NCBI RefSeq assembly: GCF_049673105.1
Contig: NZ_JBATXG010000008.1
Span: forward strand, 134,061-198,060
Source: Castellaniella sp049673105
GTDB lineage: Bacteria; Pseudomonadota; Gammaproteobacteria; Burkholderiales; Burkholderiaceae_B
Direction of reading: 5' to 3'
Length of the DNA stretch: 64,000 nt
Part shown: in pieces, positions 35,368 to 44,117 of the stretch
Layout: each line of letters begins with the position of its first letter
How positions within the stretch are numbered: position 1 is the first letter of the stretch
Notes under the pieces: generated by a model
What the model was told of the DNA's origin: nothing
Database searches by the model: none
Seen by the model: only the letters and a program-made list of their open reading frames with translations
Translations under genes and position numbers: made by a program

Positions 35368-36969
35368 TTATTTATAGTCGGGTGGGGTGACGAAGGTATG
35401 GTAGGGCGCGGGCGAAGGCACCGTCCATTCCAGGCCCTCGGCGCCTTCCCAGGGGCAGGCGGGCACGGTGGGGCCGGTGCTGCGCACTGCCTTGACCACG
35501 ACATAGATGAAAATCAGTTGCGACAGACCGAACCAGAAGGCGCCGATCGTGGACACCTGGTGGAAGGTCGTGAATTGCGAGGCATAGTCCGCATAGCGGC
35601 GCGGCATCCCGGCCAGCCCCAGAAAGTGCATGGGGAAGAAGGCGATGTTGAAGGAAATCATGCTGCTCCAGAAATGCAGCTTGCCCAGCTTTTCGTCGTA
35701 CATGTGGCCGCACCATTTCGGCAGCCAGTAGTAGGCGGCGCCGAACAGGGCGAACAGCGACCCGGCCACCAGCACATAGTGGAAGTGCGCCACCACGTAA
35801 TACGTGTCCTGAGCCTGGATGTCGATCGGGGCGATGGCCACCACCAGTCCGGTGAAGCCGCCGATGGTGAACACGAAGATAAAGCCGATGGCCCACAGCA
35901 TGGGCGTCTCAAAGGTCATGGATCCGCGCCACATGGTGGCCGTCCAGTTGAAGACCTTGACCCCGGTGGGGATGGAAATCAGCATGGTGCCGTACATGAA
36001 GAACAGCTGGGCCGTGACCGGCATGCCGGTGGTGAACATGTGGTGCGCCCACACCAGGAAGGACAGGATGGCGATGGCGCAGATGGCGTACACCATCGAG
36101 GAATAGCCGAACAGGCGCTTGCGGGCGAAGGTCGGAATGATCTGCGACACGATCCCGAAGGCCGGCAGAATCATGATGTAGACCTCGGGGTGTCCGAAGA
36201 ACCAGAACACGTGCTGGTACAGCACCGGATCGCCGCCGCCGGCGGCATTGAAGAAGTGGGTGCCGAAATGGCGGTCGGTCAGCAGCATGGTGACGGCGGC
36301 GGCCAGCACCGGCATCACGGCCAGCAGCAGGTAGGCCGTGACCAGCCAGGACCAGCAGAACATCGGCATCTTCATCATGGTCATGCCGGGGGCGCGCATG
36401 TTCAGGATGGTGACGATGATGTTGATCGCCCCCATGATGGACGAGGCCCCCAGGATGTGCACGGCAAAGATCGCGAAGTCCATGCCCGGCCCCATCTGCA
36501 GCGACAGCGGCGCGTACATGGTCCAGCCGGATGCGTTGGCGCCGCCGGGGACGAAGAACGACGCGGTCAGCAGGATGGCGCCTACCGGCAGTAACCAGAA
36601 ACTGAAGTTGTTCATGCGGGCGAAAGCCATGTCGGATGCGCCGATCTGCAGCGGAATCATCCAGTTGGCGAAGCCCACGAAGGCCGGCATGATGGCCCCG
36701 AAGATCATGATCAGCCCGTGCATGGTGGTGAACTGATTGAAGAGTTCGGGCTGGAAGAACTGGATGCCGGGTTCGAAGAGTTCTGTGCGCAGCAGGAGCG
36801 CCAGGGTGCCGCCTTCCAGCAGCATGCAGAACGAGAAGATCAGGTACATCGTCCCGATGTCCTTGTGGTTCGTGGCGAACACCCAGCGCCGCCAGCCCGT
36901 GGGGGTGTGGTGTGCGTGTTCGTCATGTCCCGTGCTGGGCGGGATGTGGTCTGCGGTGACGCTGCTCAT
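35368..36969 (-). CDS. ctaD: Cytochrome c oxidase subunit I
   Basis: A 533-residue catalytic subunit with twelve helices. It carries heme a, heme a3 and CuB. The CuB and crosslinked Tyr motif is WFFGHPEVYIMILPAFG, the CuB His pair is in WAHHMFTTGM, and the heme a/a3 ligands are in VVAHFHYVLVAGS. It pumps protons while reducing oxygen at the inner membrane. AAGGAGG stands 6 bases before the ATG. It follows ctaC by 81 bases. Confidence 0.97.
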   Translation of the reverse strand: MSSVTADHIPPSTGHDEHAHHTPTGWRRWVFATNHKDIGTMYLIFSFCMLLEGGTLALLLRTELFEPGIQFFQPELFNQFTTMHGLIMIFGAIMPAFVGFANWMIPLQIGASDMAFARMNNFSFWLLPVGAILLTASFFVPGGANASGWTMYAPLSLQMGPGMDFAIFAVHILGASSIMGAINIIVTILNMRAPGMTMMKMPMFCWSWLVTAYLLLAVMPVLAAAVTMLLTDRHFGTHFFNAAGGGDPVLYQHVFWFFGHPEVYIMILPAFGIVSQIIPTFARKRLFGYSSMVYAICAIAILSFLVWAHHMFTTGMPVTAQLFFMYGTMLISIPTGVKVFNWTATMWRGSMTFETPMLWAIGFIFVFTIGGFTGLVVAIAPIDIQAQDTYYVVAHFHYVLVAGSLFALFGAAYYWLPKWCGHMYDEKLGKLHFWSSMISFNIAFFPMHFLGLAGMPRRYADYASQFTTFHQVSTIGAFWFGLSQLIFIYVVVKAVRSTGPTVPACPWEGAEGLEWTVPSPAPYHTFVTPPDYK

Positions 36970-37050
36970 GTATGCCTCCTTCGAGGACGCGCTGCGTGCG
37001 ACGCGGCGCGGAAAAATAGGATATGGGATGGAGCCGTGGTGCGGCGGATG

Positions 37051-38211
37051 TCAGCGCAAAGCCTTGACGTCCGATGGTTGCACGACGGGGTCCGGGCCTT
37101 TGCCGGCATTGTCCCAGGCGTTGCGGGTATAGGTGACGACGGCGGCCAGCTGAACGTCGTTGAGCTGATCGCGGAATGCCGCCATGGCGGTGCCGGGGTG
37201 GCCATTGAGCACCGTCAGGATCTGGCCTTTCATGGGGGCCAGCACGAATTTGGTGTCGCCATTCAGGGCCGGAAAGGTGCCCGGTATGCCCTGGCCGTTG
37301 GCCTGGTGGCACGCCACGCAGGTGGACGCGAAGATGTCCTTGCCTTTGGCGACGAGTTCGTCTTTGGTCCAGGTCTTGTTCGGGTCTTCGGTGGCCGCTG
37401 CCATCGCGGCCTTTTGGTCTTTGACCCACTGAGCGTAGTCTTCGGCGGATTTGACCTCGACGACGATGGGCATGTAGGCGTGATTCTTGCCGCACAGTTC
37501 GGCGCACTGGCCGCGGTAAGTGCCGACCTTGTCGGCGCGGAACCAGGTGTCGCGCAGGTAGCCGGGCACCGCGTCTTGCTTGACGCCGAATTCCGGGACC
37601 ATCCAGGCGTGGATGACATCGGACGCCGTCAGGACGACACGGACCTTTTTGCCGACCGGCACCACCAGGGGGCGGTCGACCTCAAGCAGATAGGTATTGC
37701 TTTTTGGGGCCTTGCCGTCGATTTGTTCCTGGGGGGTGGACAGATTGGACAGGAAGGACACGCCGGTCGCCGGGCCGTCCAGATATTCGTATCCCCATTT
37801 CCACTGGTAGCCGGTTGCCTTGACGGTCAGGTCGGCGCCCGACGTGTCCTTCATGGCGACGAGCGTGCGGCTGGCCGGGATGGCCATGGCGACGATGATC
37901 AGGAAAGGAATGACGGTCCAGGTGAGTTCGATGGACAGGTTTTCGTCGAACTTGGCGGGTTTGTAGCCCCGGGATTTGCGGTGGCGAATGATGGAATACA
38001 GCATCACGCCAAAGACCCCGATGAAAATGATCGTACAGACGATCATGATCATCCAGTGCAATTCGTAGATTTCCAGGGAGATCGGCGTGACCCCCGGAGT
38101 AACGTTCAGCTGGTTGACCGCTGGCCCCCCTGGTACGTCCTGAACCTGTGCGGTTGCGCCTGTCATCCATGACAGCGCGATCATGCCTAGCAACCCTCTG
38201 ACCATCTTCAT
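37051..38211 (-). CDS. ctaC: Cytochrome c oxidase subunit II with fused C-terminal cytochrome c domain
   Basis: A 386-residue precursor. The signal peptide ends near GATA-QVQ, and two membrane helices follow (about 45-65 and 85-105). The cupredoxin CuA domain contains HAWMVPEFG and CAELCGKNHAYMP. After about residue 290 a class I cytochrome c domain is attached, with heme motif CVACH and a distal Met region (LAPMKGQ), so the enzyme is of caa3 type and can take electrons directly. ATG 38211 has AGGGAC upstream and opens with a proper signal sequence. Confidence 0.96.
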   Translation of the reverse strand: MKMVRGLLGMIALSWMTGATAQVQDVPGGPAVNQLNVTPGVTPISLEIYELHWMIMIVCTIIFIGVFGVMLYSIIRHRKSRGYKPAKFDENLSIELTWTVIPFLIIVAMAIPASRTLVAMKDTSGADLTVKATGYQWKWGYEYLDGPATGVSFLSNLSTPQEQIDGKAPKSNTYLLEVDRPLVVPVGKKVRVVLTASDVIHAWMVPEFGVKQDAVPGYLRDTWFRADKVGTYRGQCAELCGKNHAYMPIVVEVKSAEDYAQWVKDQKAAMAAATEDPNKTWTKDELVAKGKDIFASTCVACHQANGQGIPGTFPALNGDTKFVLAPMKGQILTVLNGHPGTAMAAFRDQLNDVQLAAVVTYTRNAWDNAGKGPDPVVQPSDVKALR

Positions 38212-38360
38212 GTCGTCCCTCTGGTTGGTGTGTGTTCTTCGGGGCGGGTAGACCTTCGTCAAAGACACACGAGGGAAACGGGCCCTGCACACATGATCGG
38301 ATCGTCAGGTCCTGCAGCCGCGAGAGTTGAGGCCTGCGATGTCCTTATAAGCTTGAAGGG

Positions 38361-38366
38361 ATTATA
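38361..38366 (-). promoter_or_regulatory. Candidate -10 box of the cytochrome oxidase operon
   Basis: TATAAT on the minus strand, about 145 bases before ctaC. A weak CTGTAC lies 17 bases upstream (38384-38389) as -35. The intervening leader is unusually long, which leaves room for another promoter or regulatory site. Confidence 0.35.
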
Positions 38367-38451
38367 GCTAAGGGTTTCGGCTTGTACAGACGGGGTTCTG
38401 CCCTATTCCTGGGCTTTCGCGGGTTTCCACCTATCCCGTTCAGGCTTCCAC

Positions 38452-38457
38452 TACAAT
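38452..38457 (+). promoter_or_regulatory. -10 box TACAAT close to the NUDIX start (possible leaderless transcript)
   Basis: TACAAT ends 6 bases before the ATG at 38464, so transcription would begin at or next to the start codon. No ribosome site is visible. The same arrangement occurs at waaC. Confidence 0.4.
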
Positions 38458-38463
38458 GCCCCG

Positions 38464-39306
38464 ATGAATTCCACCTCTGCGGTTTTCACCTCGGACGACT
38501 TGGCTGCGCGCAGCGCGCGCCTGGTGCGCCGTACCCAGCAATTGCCGCCGCCAGGCGCCCGGCCAGTCACGGTGGCGGGGCGGGTGGCCGGGTGGATCGG
38601 GCCGGCGGCCCTGGCGGCGATTGACGGGCGGCCCGGTGTGCACATCGAAGCCGAAGCCGCGCACTTGACTGCGGCTCCCGCCGCGCGTCTCAGCCTGGAC
38701 GGTGTCCTGCGCAATCTGGCGCTGGCCCTACGAGACGCGGGCTGCATCCGCAGCTGGCGCGACGAATTGCTGGACGTGGTGGCCGAAGGCCGCCAGCTGG
38801 GGCGCATCGAACGTGGCGCCGTGCGTCCGCTGGGGCTGCAGACCCAGGCGATCCATCTGAACGGCTGGGCGCCGGATGGGCGCTTGTGGATCGCTCGTCG
38901 CGCGCTCAACAAATCCACCGATCCCGGGCTCTGGGATACTTTGTCGGGCGGGCTGGTGGCCGCGGGCGAAGACCCCGCCTCCGCGCTGTTGCGCGAATCC
39001 CACGAAGAAGCCGGACTCGTGCCCGTGGCACTGGCTGCGCACAGCCCCTTGCGTACCGTGCTGCGCATGCACCGCCGCTTGCCGGACGGCTATCAGGTCG
39101 AAACGGTCTGTCTCAGTGATTGCGTGCTGGATGCCGCGACGGCGCCTTCCAATCTGGACGGCGAAGTCCTGGAATTCCGTTGCGTCGGCATGGCCGATTT
39201 GTGGGACATGATCCTGCACGGCGCGTTTACCCTGGAAGCCGAATTGTGCATCCTGGATTCTTTGCGGCGGCGCCTGGGCGCGCCGTCTGCTTCTTTGACC
39301 GCTTGA
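38464..39306 (+). CDS. NUDIX hydrolase with DUF4743 N-terminal domain
   Basis: A 280-residue protein. The N-terminal 120 residues match the DUF4743 region that precedes the NUDIX fold in these proteins. The NUDIX box is complete: GGLVAAGEDPASALLRESHE followed by EAGL, fitting G-x5-E-x7-RE-x2-EE-x-G. It hydrolyses a nucleoside diphosphate linked to another moiety; plant and yeast relatives act on thiamine-derived diphosphates. There is no ribosome site before the ATG and a TACAAT box is 6 bases upstream. PhaM follows 38 bases later. Confidence 0.88.
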   Translation: MNSTSAVFTSDDLAARSARLVRRTQQLPPPGARPVTVAGRVAGWIGPAALAAIDGRPGVHIEAEAAHLTAAPAARLSLDGVLRNLALALRDAGCIRSWRDELLDVVAEGRQLGRIERGAVRPLGLQTQAIHLNGWAPDGRLWIARRALNKSTDPGLWDTLSGGLVAAGEDPASALLRESHEEAGLVPVALAAHSPLRTVLRMHRRLPDGYQVETVCLSDCVLDAATAPSNLDGEVLEFRCVGMADLWDMILHGAFTLEAELCILDSLRRRLGAPSASLTA

Positions 39307-39344
39307 TTGACATGCCGGCGCGACCCGGCAAAGGAGAAACCATC

Positions 39345-40007
39345 ATGGCACAGGATTCTTCCAACCCCTTCGTATTGCCTGGGTTCGGTCAACAAGGAGA
39401 CGCCGCCGGCAATCCCTTGTTCGCCGGTCTGGACATGATGCGTCAAGCCTGGCAGAGCCTGGCCGGGGCCGGGCGCGCCGATACTCCCGCGATGCCGGCC
39501 ATGTCGCTGGAAGACCTGGATCAACGCATCCGGGAACTGCAGACGGTGCAGAACTGGCTGCAGCTGAATGCCACGATGCTGGCCAGCACCATTCAAGGGA
39601 TGGAAATTCAGCGCAGCACGCTCCAGACGCTGCAGTCTTTTGCCGGGGGCGTATTTCCCCATACGCCCGGCAAGGCGGCTGCGTCGGGCAAAGCCGCGTC
39701 CGCGGGCGCTCAGGCCGACGAAGCCGGTCAGGCGTATGCCCAGGCTGCCGGCGACTGGTGGAATATGGTCCAGCAGCAATTCGAGCAGCTGCGCGACGCA
39801 ACCGCCTCCAGCTTGAGCGGCATGGCCGACGCGGCCGAAACAGTCGCCGCAGGTGCTGCGCCGAAACAGAAACGCGCGCCGGCAACCAAATCCGCCAAAC
39901 CCGCCAAATCCACCACGGCTCGCAAGCCCGCCGCTGCGAAAGCCTCTTCGACTCGCAAGGCCGCTGCTTCCAAGGCGGCCTCGACCAGCAAGTCCCGCAC
40001 CCGCTGA
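39345..40007 (+). CDS. phaM: PhaM-type polyhydroxyalkanoate granule regulatory protein
   Basis: A 220-residue protein. The N-terminal PHA-binding part has NPFVLPGFGQQ, PLFAGLDMMRQAW and AMSLEDLDQRIRELQTVQNW. The last 55 residues are Lys/Ala/Ser/Thr-rich, like a histone H1 tail (ATKSAKPAKSTTARKPAAAK). In Ralstonia PhaM activates PHA synthase and ties granules to the nucleoid. AAGGAG precedes the ATG. No PHA synthase is in the window. The host thus may store both cyanophycin and PHA. Confidence 0.85.
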   Translation: MAQDSSNPFVLPGFGQQGDAAGNPLFAGLDMMRQAWQSLAGAGRADTPAMPAMSLEDLDQRIRELQTVQNWLQLNATMLASTIQGMEIQRSTLQTLQSFAGGVFPHTPGKAAASGKAASAGAQADEAGQAYAQAAGDWWNMVQQQFEQLRDATASSLSGMADAAETVAAGAAPKQKRAPATKSAKPAKSTTARKPAAAKASSTRKAAASKAASTSKSRTR

Positions 40008-40026
40008 TACCTCATACCGTTACTTT

Positions 40027-41394
40027 ATGTTGAACATCATCATTCTCGCTGCCGGCCTGGGCAAGCGCATGCAGTCCGATCTTCCTAAAGTGCTGCACCC
40101 GATTGCCGGACAGCCCATGCTCAGCCATGTGCTGGGGGCTGCGCGCGCCCTGAATCCCGACCGGGTCGTGGTCGTGGTGGGCCACGGCGCAGACCGTGTG
40201 CAGGCCAGCTATGCCGACCAGGGGCTGACCTTTGCCCTGCAGCAGCCCCAACAGGGCACCGGACATGCCGTCATGCAGGCCCTGCCGCACTTGCTGGAAG
40301 GGGATGCGGACGATACCTGCCTGGTGCTGTATGGCGACGTGCCTTTGGTGCAGACGGCCACTCTGCAGGCATTGCTGCAGGCGCGCGGCGACGGGCTGGC
40401 GCTGCTGACGGAAACCCTGGACGACCCCAGCGGCTATGGCCGGATCGTGCGCGATGCCCAAGGCCGCGTGCAGCGCATCGTCGAGCACAAAGACGCCAGC
40501 GAGGCCGAACGCGCCATTGCCGAGGTCAATACCGGTATCCTGGCTGCGCCCACCGCCGCCTTGAAGCGCTGGCTGGGACAGATCGACAATCACAATGCCC
40601 AAGGCGAATACTATCTGACCGACATCGTCGGCCTGGCGGTACGCGACGATATGCCTGTGGCGCATGCCCAACCAGCAGCGCATTGGGAAACCCTGGGCGT
40701 GAACAGTCGTGTGCAGCAGGCCCAGCTGGAACGCATCTGGCAAGGCGAACAGGCCCGCCGCCTGCTGGAACAGGGCGTGACCCTGGCGGACCCCGCCCGC
40801 TTCGACCTGCGCGGCGATCTGCAGTGCGGGCGCGATGTCTTCATCGATGTGGGATGCGTGTTCGAGGGCAACGTCCGGCTGGCCGACGGGGTGCGCGTCG
40901 GGCCGCATTGCGTGATTCGTCACGCCGATATAGGGGCTGGCGCGACATTGGATGCCTATACGCACATCGAAGGCGCCCAGGTGGGCGAATCCGCCCGGAT
41001 CGGCCCTTATGCCCGTCTGCGTCCAGGGGCCGATATCGGCCCGGACGCGCATGTCGGCAATTTCGTCGAACTGAAAAAAACACGCCTGGGTCGCGGATCC
41101 AAGGCCAACCACCTGGCCTATCTGGGCGATGCCGTGATCGGCGAGCGGGTCAATGTCGGTGCCGGCACCATTACCTGCAACTACGATGGCGTGAACAAAT
41201 TCCAGACGGTGATCGAAGACGATGCCTTCATCGGTTCGGACTCCCAGCTGGTGGCGCCTGTGCGGGTGGGGCAGGGGGCGACCCTGGGGGCCGGCACCAC
41301 GCTGACGCGAGACGCGCCCGCCGGCGAACTGACGCTGTCGCGTGCGTCCCAACAGACCGTGCCGGGCTGGAAGCGACCGGTGCGCAAGGCCTGA
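40027..41394 (+). CDS. glmU: Bifunctional N-acetylglucosamine-1-phosphate uridyltransferase / glucosamine-1-phosphate acetyltransferase
   Basis: A 455-residue enzyme making UDP-GlcNAc for peptidoglycan and LPS. The N-terminal pyrophosphorylase domain has ILAAGLGKRMQSDLPKVLH and QQGTGHAVMQA. The C-terminal left-handed beta-helix has hexapeptide repeats (IGAGATLDAYTHIEG, IGPYARLRPGADIG) and the acetyltransferase site GSKANHLAYLGDA and NVGAGTITCNYDG. It begins 19 bases after phaM. Confidence 0.97.
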   Translation: MLNIIILAAGLGKRMQSDLPKVLHPIAGQPMLSHVLGAARALNPDRVVVVVGHGADRVQASYADQGLTFALQQPQQGTGHAVMQALPHLLEGDADDTCLVLYGDVPLVQTATLQALLQARGDGLALLTETLDDPSGYGRIVRDAQGRVQRIVEHKDASEAERAIAEVNTGILAAPTAALKRWLGQIDNHNAQGEYYLTDIVGLAVRDDMPVAHAQPAAHWETLGVNSRVQQAQLERIWQGEQARRLLEQGVTLADPARFDLRGDLQCGRDVFIDVGCVFEGNVRLADGVRVGPHCVIRHADIGAGATLDAYTHIEGAQVGESARIGPYARLRPGADIGPDAHVGNFVELKKTRLGRGSKANHLAYLGDAVIGERVNVGAGTITCNYDGVNKFQTVIEDDAFIGSDSQLVAPVRVGQGATLGAGTTLTRDAPAGELTLSRASQQTVPGWKRPVRKA

Positions 41395-41434
41395 TGCCGA
41401 CCCCATTCGTGCGGCTGGACACCGAGATGACGCG

Positions 41435-42490
41435 ATGCGTGTGCTGCACCTGAATCTGGAAAAGGGGTGGCGCGGCGGCGAACGCCAGACGCTGCTGACT
41501 TTGCAGGGCTTGCAGGCCGCAGGCCATCAGATCGCTTTGGCGGCGCGCGCCGGCAGCCCGCTGGCGCAGCGCGCCCAGGCAGCGGGCATTCCCGTGCATC
41601 CCTGCGCGGGCAGCGCGGCGCTGGTGCGCGTGCTGCTGGCGCAGCGACGCGCCTACGACATCATCCATGCGCAGACGGCCCAGGCCATGAGCCTGCTGGC
41701 GGTGTTGCGCCCTTGTTTGAGCGCCGCGCTGGTGTTTACCCGGCGCACGGCTTTCGATGCGCCGGACAGGGCGCGTCGACAGCGATGGAAGTGGTCGCGG
41801 GTCGATGCGCTGGTGGCGATCAGTCAGGCGGCGGCAGCAGCGCCCGAAGCGCTGGGCCTGCCGGCGCTGGTGATCCCCAGCGCCGTCCTGGCGCTGCCGC
41901 CGGATCTGCCGCATGTGTCCGTCTTGCGGCAGCGGTTTGCGTTGGAGGGTAGGCGCGTGCTGGTGACGGCGGCGGCGCTCAGTCCGGAAAAAGATCCTCT
42001 GGCCCTGATCGAGGCGGTGCATCTGCTGCGCGCCGATCATCCCGATATCGTCTGTCTGCATTGTGGGGCAGATGGCGCCGCGGCGGAACTCGCCCGTCAC
42101 CGGGTTCAGGCTCTGGGGCTGCAGGATCATTACCGTTTCGTCGGCTTTCAGCCGCAGGTGGCGGATTTCCTGGCGTTGGCGGATGTCTATGTCAGCAGTT
42201 CCCGGTTCGAGGCGCTGGGCACCAGCGTACTGGATGCCTGCCTGGCCGGCTTGCCGGTGGTGGCGACCGATGCGGGCGGCCACCGGGAAATCCTGGACCC
42301 GGATCGCGGCTTGTTGGCGCCGATCGGCGATGCCGCCGCTTTGGCGCGGCGCATCGCGTGGGTGCTGGGTCATGGCGACGCCGCCCAGGCCATGGCGCAG
42401 CGCGCCCAGGCGCACGTGGCGCAGGTCTATTCCGTGCCGGTCATGGTAGCCGCGTACGAACGACTGTATCGCCAGTTGCGCGCCGCCTGA
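41435..42490 (+). CDS. GT4-type glycosyltransferase
   Basis: A 351-residue GT-B fold glycosyltransferase. The N-terminus reads MRVLHLNLEKGWRGGERQTL. The C-terminal nucleotide-sugar site has SSSRFEALGTSVLDACLAGL and VVATDAGGHREIL, the family 4 pattern with its E-x7-like acidic pair. The acceptor is unknown. The neighbourhood of waaC, waaA and galU suggests LPS core or another envelope glycan. The start is set by the conserved opening; the frame itself is open further upstream. Confidence 0.88.
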   Translation: MRVLHLNLEKGWRGGERQTLLTLQGLQAAGHQIALAARAGSPLAQRAQAAGIPVHPCAGSAALVRVLLAQRRAYDIIHAQTAQAMSLLAVLRPCLSAALVFTRRTAFDAPDRARRQRWKWSRVDALVAISQAAAAAPEALGLPALVIPSAVLALPPDLPHVSVLRQRFALEGRRVLVTAAALSPEKDPLALIEAVHLLRADHPDIVCLHCGADGAAAELARHRVQALGLQDHYRFVGFQPQVADFLALADVYVSSSRFEALGTSVLDACLAGLPVVATDAGGHREILDPDRGLLAPIGDAAALARRIAWVLGHGDAAQAMAQRAQAHVAQVYSVPVMVAAYERLYRQLRAA

Positions 42491-42514
42491 TTGTTGCCCT
42501 GGAAGCCCTGCGGC

Positions 42515-43036
42515 TTACAACGGCGTCAGGGACGTTTTGTAGCGCGCCGCGCGCGCTGCATAGTCTTTGGCGCTGCGCTGCAGGGCGGCGACCTCGTCGT
42601 CCGACAGCGTGCGCACTGCTTTGGCGGGCGCTCCCAGGATCAGGGATCGTTCCGGGAAGACCTTGTTTTCGGTGACCAGCGCCCCCGCGCCAACCAGGCT
42701 ATGGCGACCGATGACGGCGCCATTCAGCACCACGGCCTGGATGCCGATGAGCGCGCCGTCTTCGATGGTGCAACCGTGCAGCATGGCCTGGTGGCCGACC
42801 GTCACCCGGCGACCGATGGTCAGCGGTTTGCCTGTGTCGACGTGCAGCACGGCATTTTCCTGGATGTTGGATTCTTCGCCGATGACGATGGGTTCGTTGT
42901 CGGCGCGGACCACGGCCCCCGGCCAGATGCTGGCGCCGGCCTGCAGCGTGGCTGCGCCGATCACGGTGGCTTCGGCGGCGATATAGGCGGAAGGATCGAT
43001 GCTGGGGGTCAGATCCCCTAGGGCGTAGCAGGTCAT
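42515..43036 (-). CDS. Gamma carbonic anhydrase family protein
   Basis: A 173-residue left-handed beta-helix protein of the YrdA/PaaY/CaiE group. The three zinc histidines are visible in VLHVDTGKPL and VGHQAMLHG. Hexapeptide repeats run through the first two thirds and a helix caps the C-terminus (SDDEVAALQRSAKDYAARA). Possible activities are carbonic anhydrase or thioesterase; physiological role unknown. Monocistronic, convergent with the glycosyltransferase gene. Confidence 0.88.
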   Translation of the reverse strand: MTCYALGDLTPSIDPSAYIAAEATVIGAATLQAGASIWPGAVVRADNEPIVIGEESNIQENAVLHVDTGKPLTIGRRVTVGHQAMLHGCTIEDGALIGIQAVVLNGAVIGRHSLVGAGALVTENKVFPERSLILGAPAKAVRTLSDDEVAALQRSAKDYAARAARYKTSLTPL

Positions 43037-43127
43037 GGTCGGTGCTCCGGATGGCAAGCGGTCTGCGACAGGGCTCAATGCGATGCGGATAAGGATACCA
43101 GCCCCGCGCCAGAGGCGGTCGCCCGCC

Positions 43128-43133
43128 TATAAT
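43128..43133 (+). promoter_or_regulatory. -10 box TATAAT directly upstream of waaC (possible leaderless transcript)
   Basis: A consensus TATAAT ends 6 bases before the waaC ATG, so the predicted transcript starts about at the A of the start codon. No good -35 is seen at 16-18 bases. Confidence 0.45.
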
Positions 43134-43139
43134 CGCGGC

Positions 43140-44117
43140 ATGACAACCCGTATCCTGATTGTTCGCACATCCTCGCTGGGGGATCTGGTGCATATGCTGC
43201 CGGCCATCTCCGATATTGCCCGGCACGTGCCCGATGCGCAGATCGATTGGATCGCCGAAGAATCCTTCGCCGAGATCCCCGCCTGGCATCCCGCCGTGCG
43301 CGAGGTCATCCCCGTGGCGCATCGGCGCTGGCGCAAACAGTGGTGGGATGCGGGCACTCGCCGCGAGCGCGCCGCTTTGCGGGCGGATCTGGCCGCCCGG
43401 CAGTATGACGTGATCCTGGATATGCAGGCCCTGCTGAAATCGGTCTGGCTGGTGCGCCAGGCGCGGGGCCAGCGGCATGGGCTGGACTGGAAATCGGCGC
43501 GCGAGCCGCTGGCATCGTTGTTCTACGACGTCAAACATCGGGTCGAATTCTGGCAGCCGGCCATCATCCGCCAGCGCACGTTGGCAGCCGCCGCGTTCGG
43601 CTATGCCTTTGACGGGCCGCCCGAATTCGGCCTGCAAGCCATCACCGATCAGGTCGTGGTCGAACCTGTGGCTCTGATCATGCCTTCCGCCAGTCGCGAC
43701 GACAAGCTCTGGCCGGCCAGCCACTGGCGGCAGGTGTTCGATCACCTGCAGGCGCAGGGCCTGGGCTTGCGTCTGCTGGCGGGGAACGAATCCGAACAGG
43801 CGCGCGCCCGGGCGCTGATCCAGGGGCGCGACGGGGCCGAGGTCCTGCCGCGCCTGGGCTTGCGGCAGGTGGCCGATCAGTTGGCCCGCGCGCGGATCAT
43901 GGTGGGGCTGGATAGCGGCCTGACACACCTGAGCGCCGGTTTGGGGCGTCCGACCATCGGCATCTACAAGGCTTCGACGCCGGTCCGCACCCCCCTGCAG
44001 GGGGCGGCCTATACCGCCAGCCTGGGCGAGCGCGGGCAGGAACCGGATGCGATTCAGGTGCTGGCGGCCATCGATGCTGCCTTGGACGCGGCCCGCTCAG
44101 TCCCGGAAGCCCCATGA
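43140..44117 (+). CDS. waaC: Lipopolysaccharide heptosyltransferase I
   Basis: A 325-residue GT9 glycosyltransferase that adds the first heptose to Kdo2-lipid A at the cytoplasmic face of the inner membrane. It has ILIVRTSSLGDLVHMLPAI at the N-terminus, DVILDMQALLKSVW, and the ADP-heptose site IMVGLDSGLTHLSAGLGRPT. It overlaps the waaA start by four bases (ATGA), so the two inner-core enzymes are translationally coupled. Confidence 0.93.
   Translation: MTTRILIVRTSSLGDLVHMLPAISDIARHVPDAQIDWIAEESFAEIPAWHPAVREVIPVAHRRWRKQWWDAGTRRERAALRADLAARQYDVILDMQALLKSVWLVRQARGQRHGLDWKSAREPLASLFYDVKHRVEFWQPAIIRQRTLAAAAFGYAFDGPPEFGLQAITDQVVVEPVALIMPSASRDDKLWPASHWRQVFDHLQAQGLGLRLLAGNESEQARARALIQGRDGAEVLPRLGLRQVADQLARARIMVGLDSGLTHLSAGLGRPTIGIYKASTPVRTPLQGAAYTASLGERGQEPDAIQVLAAIDAALDAARSVPEAP

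Noticed and set aside
35317..38172. Long plus-strand frames opposite ctaD and ctaC
   Set aside because: Both are shadows of strongly conserved oxidase subunits on the minus strand.
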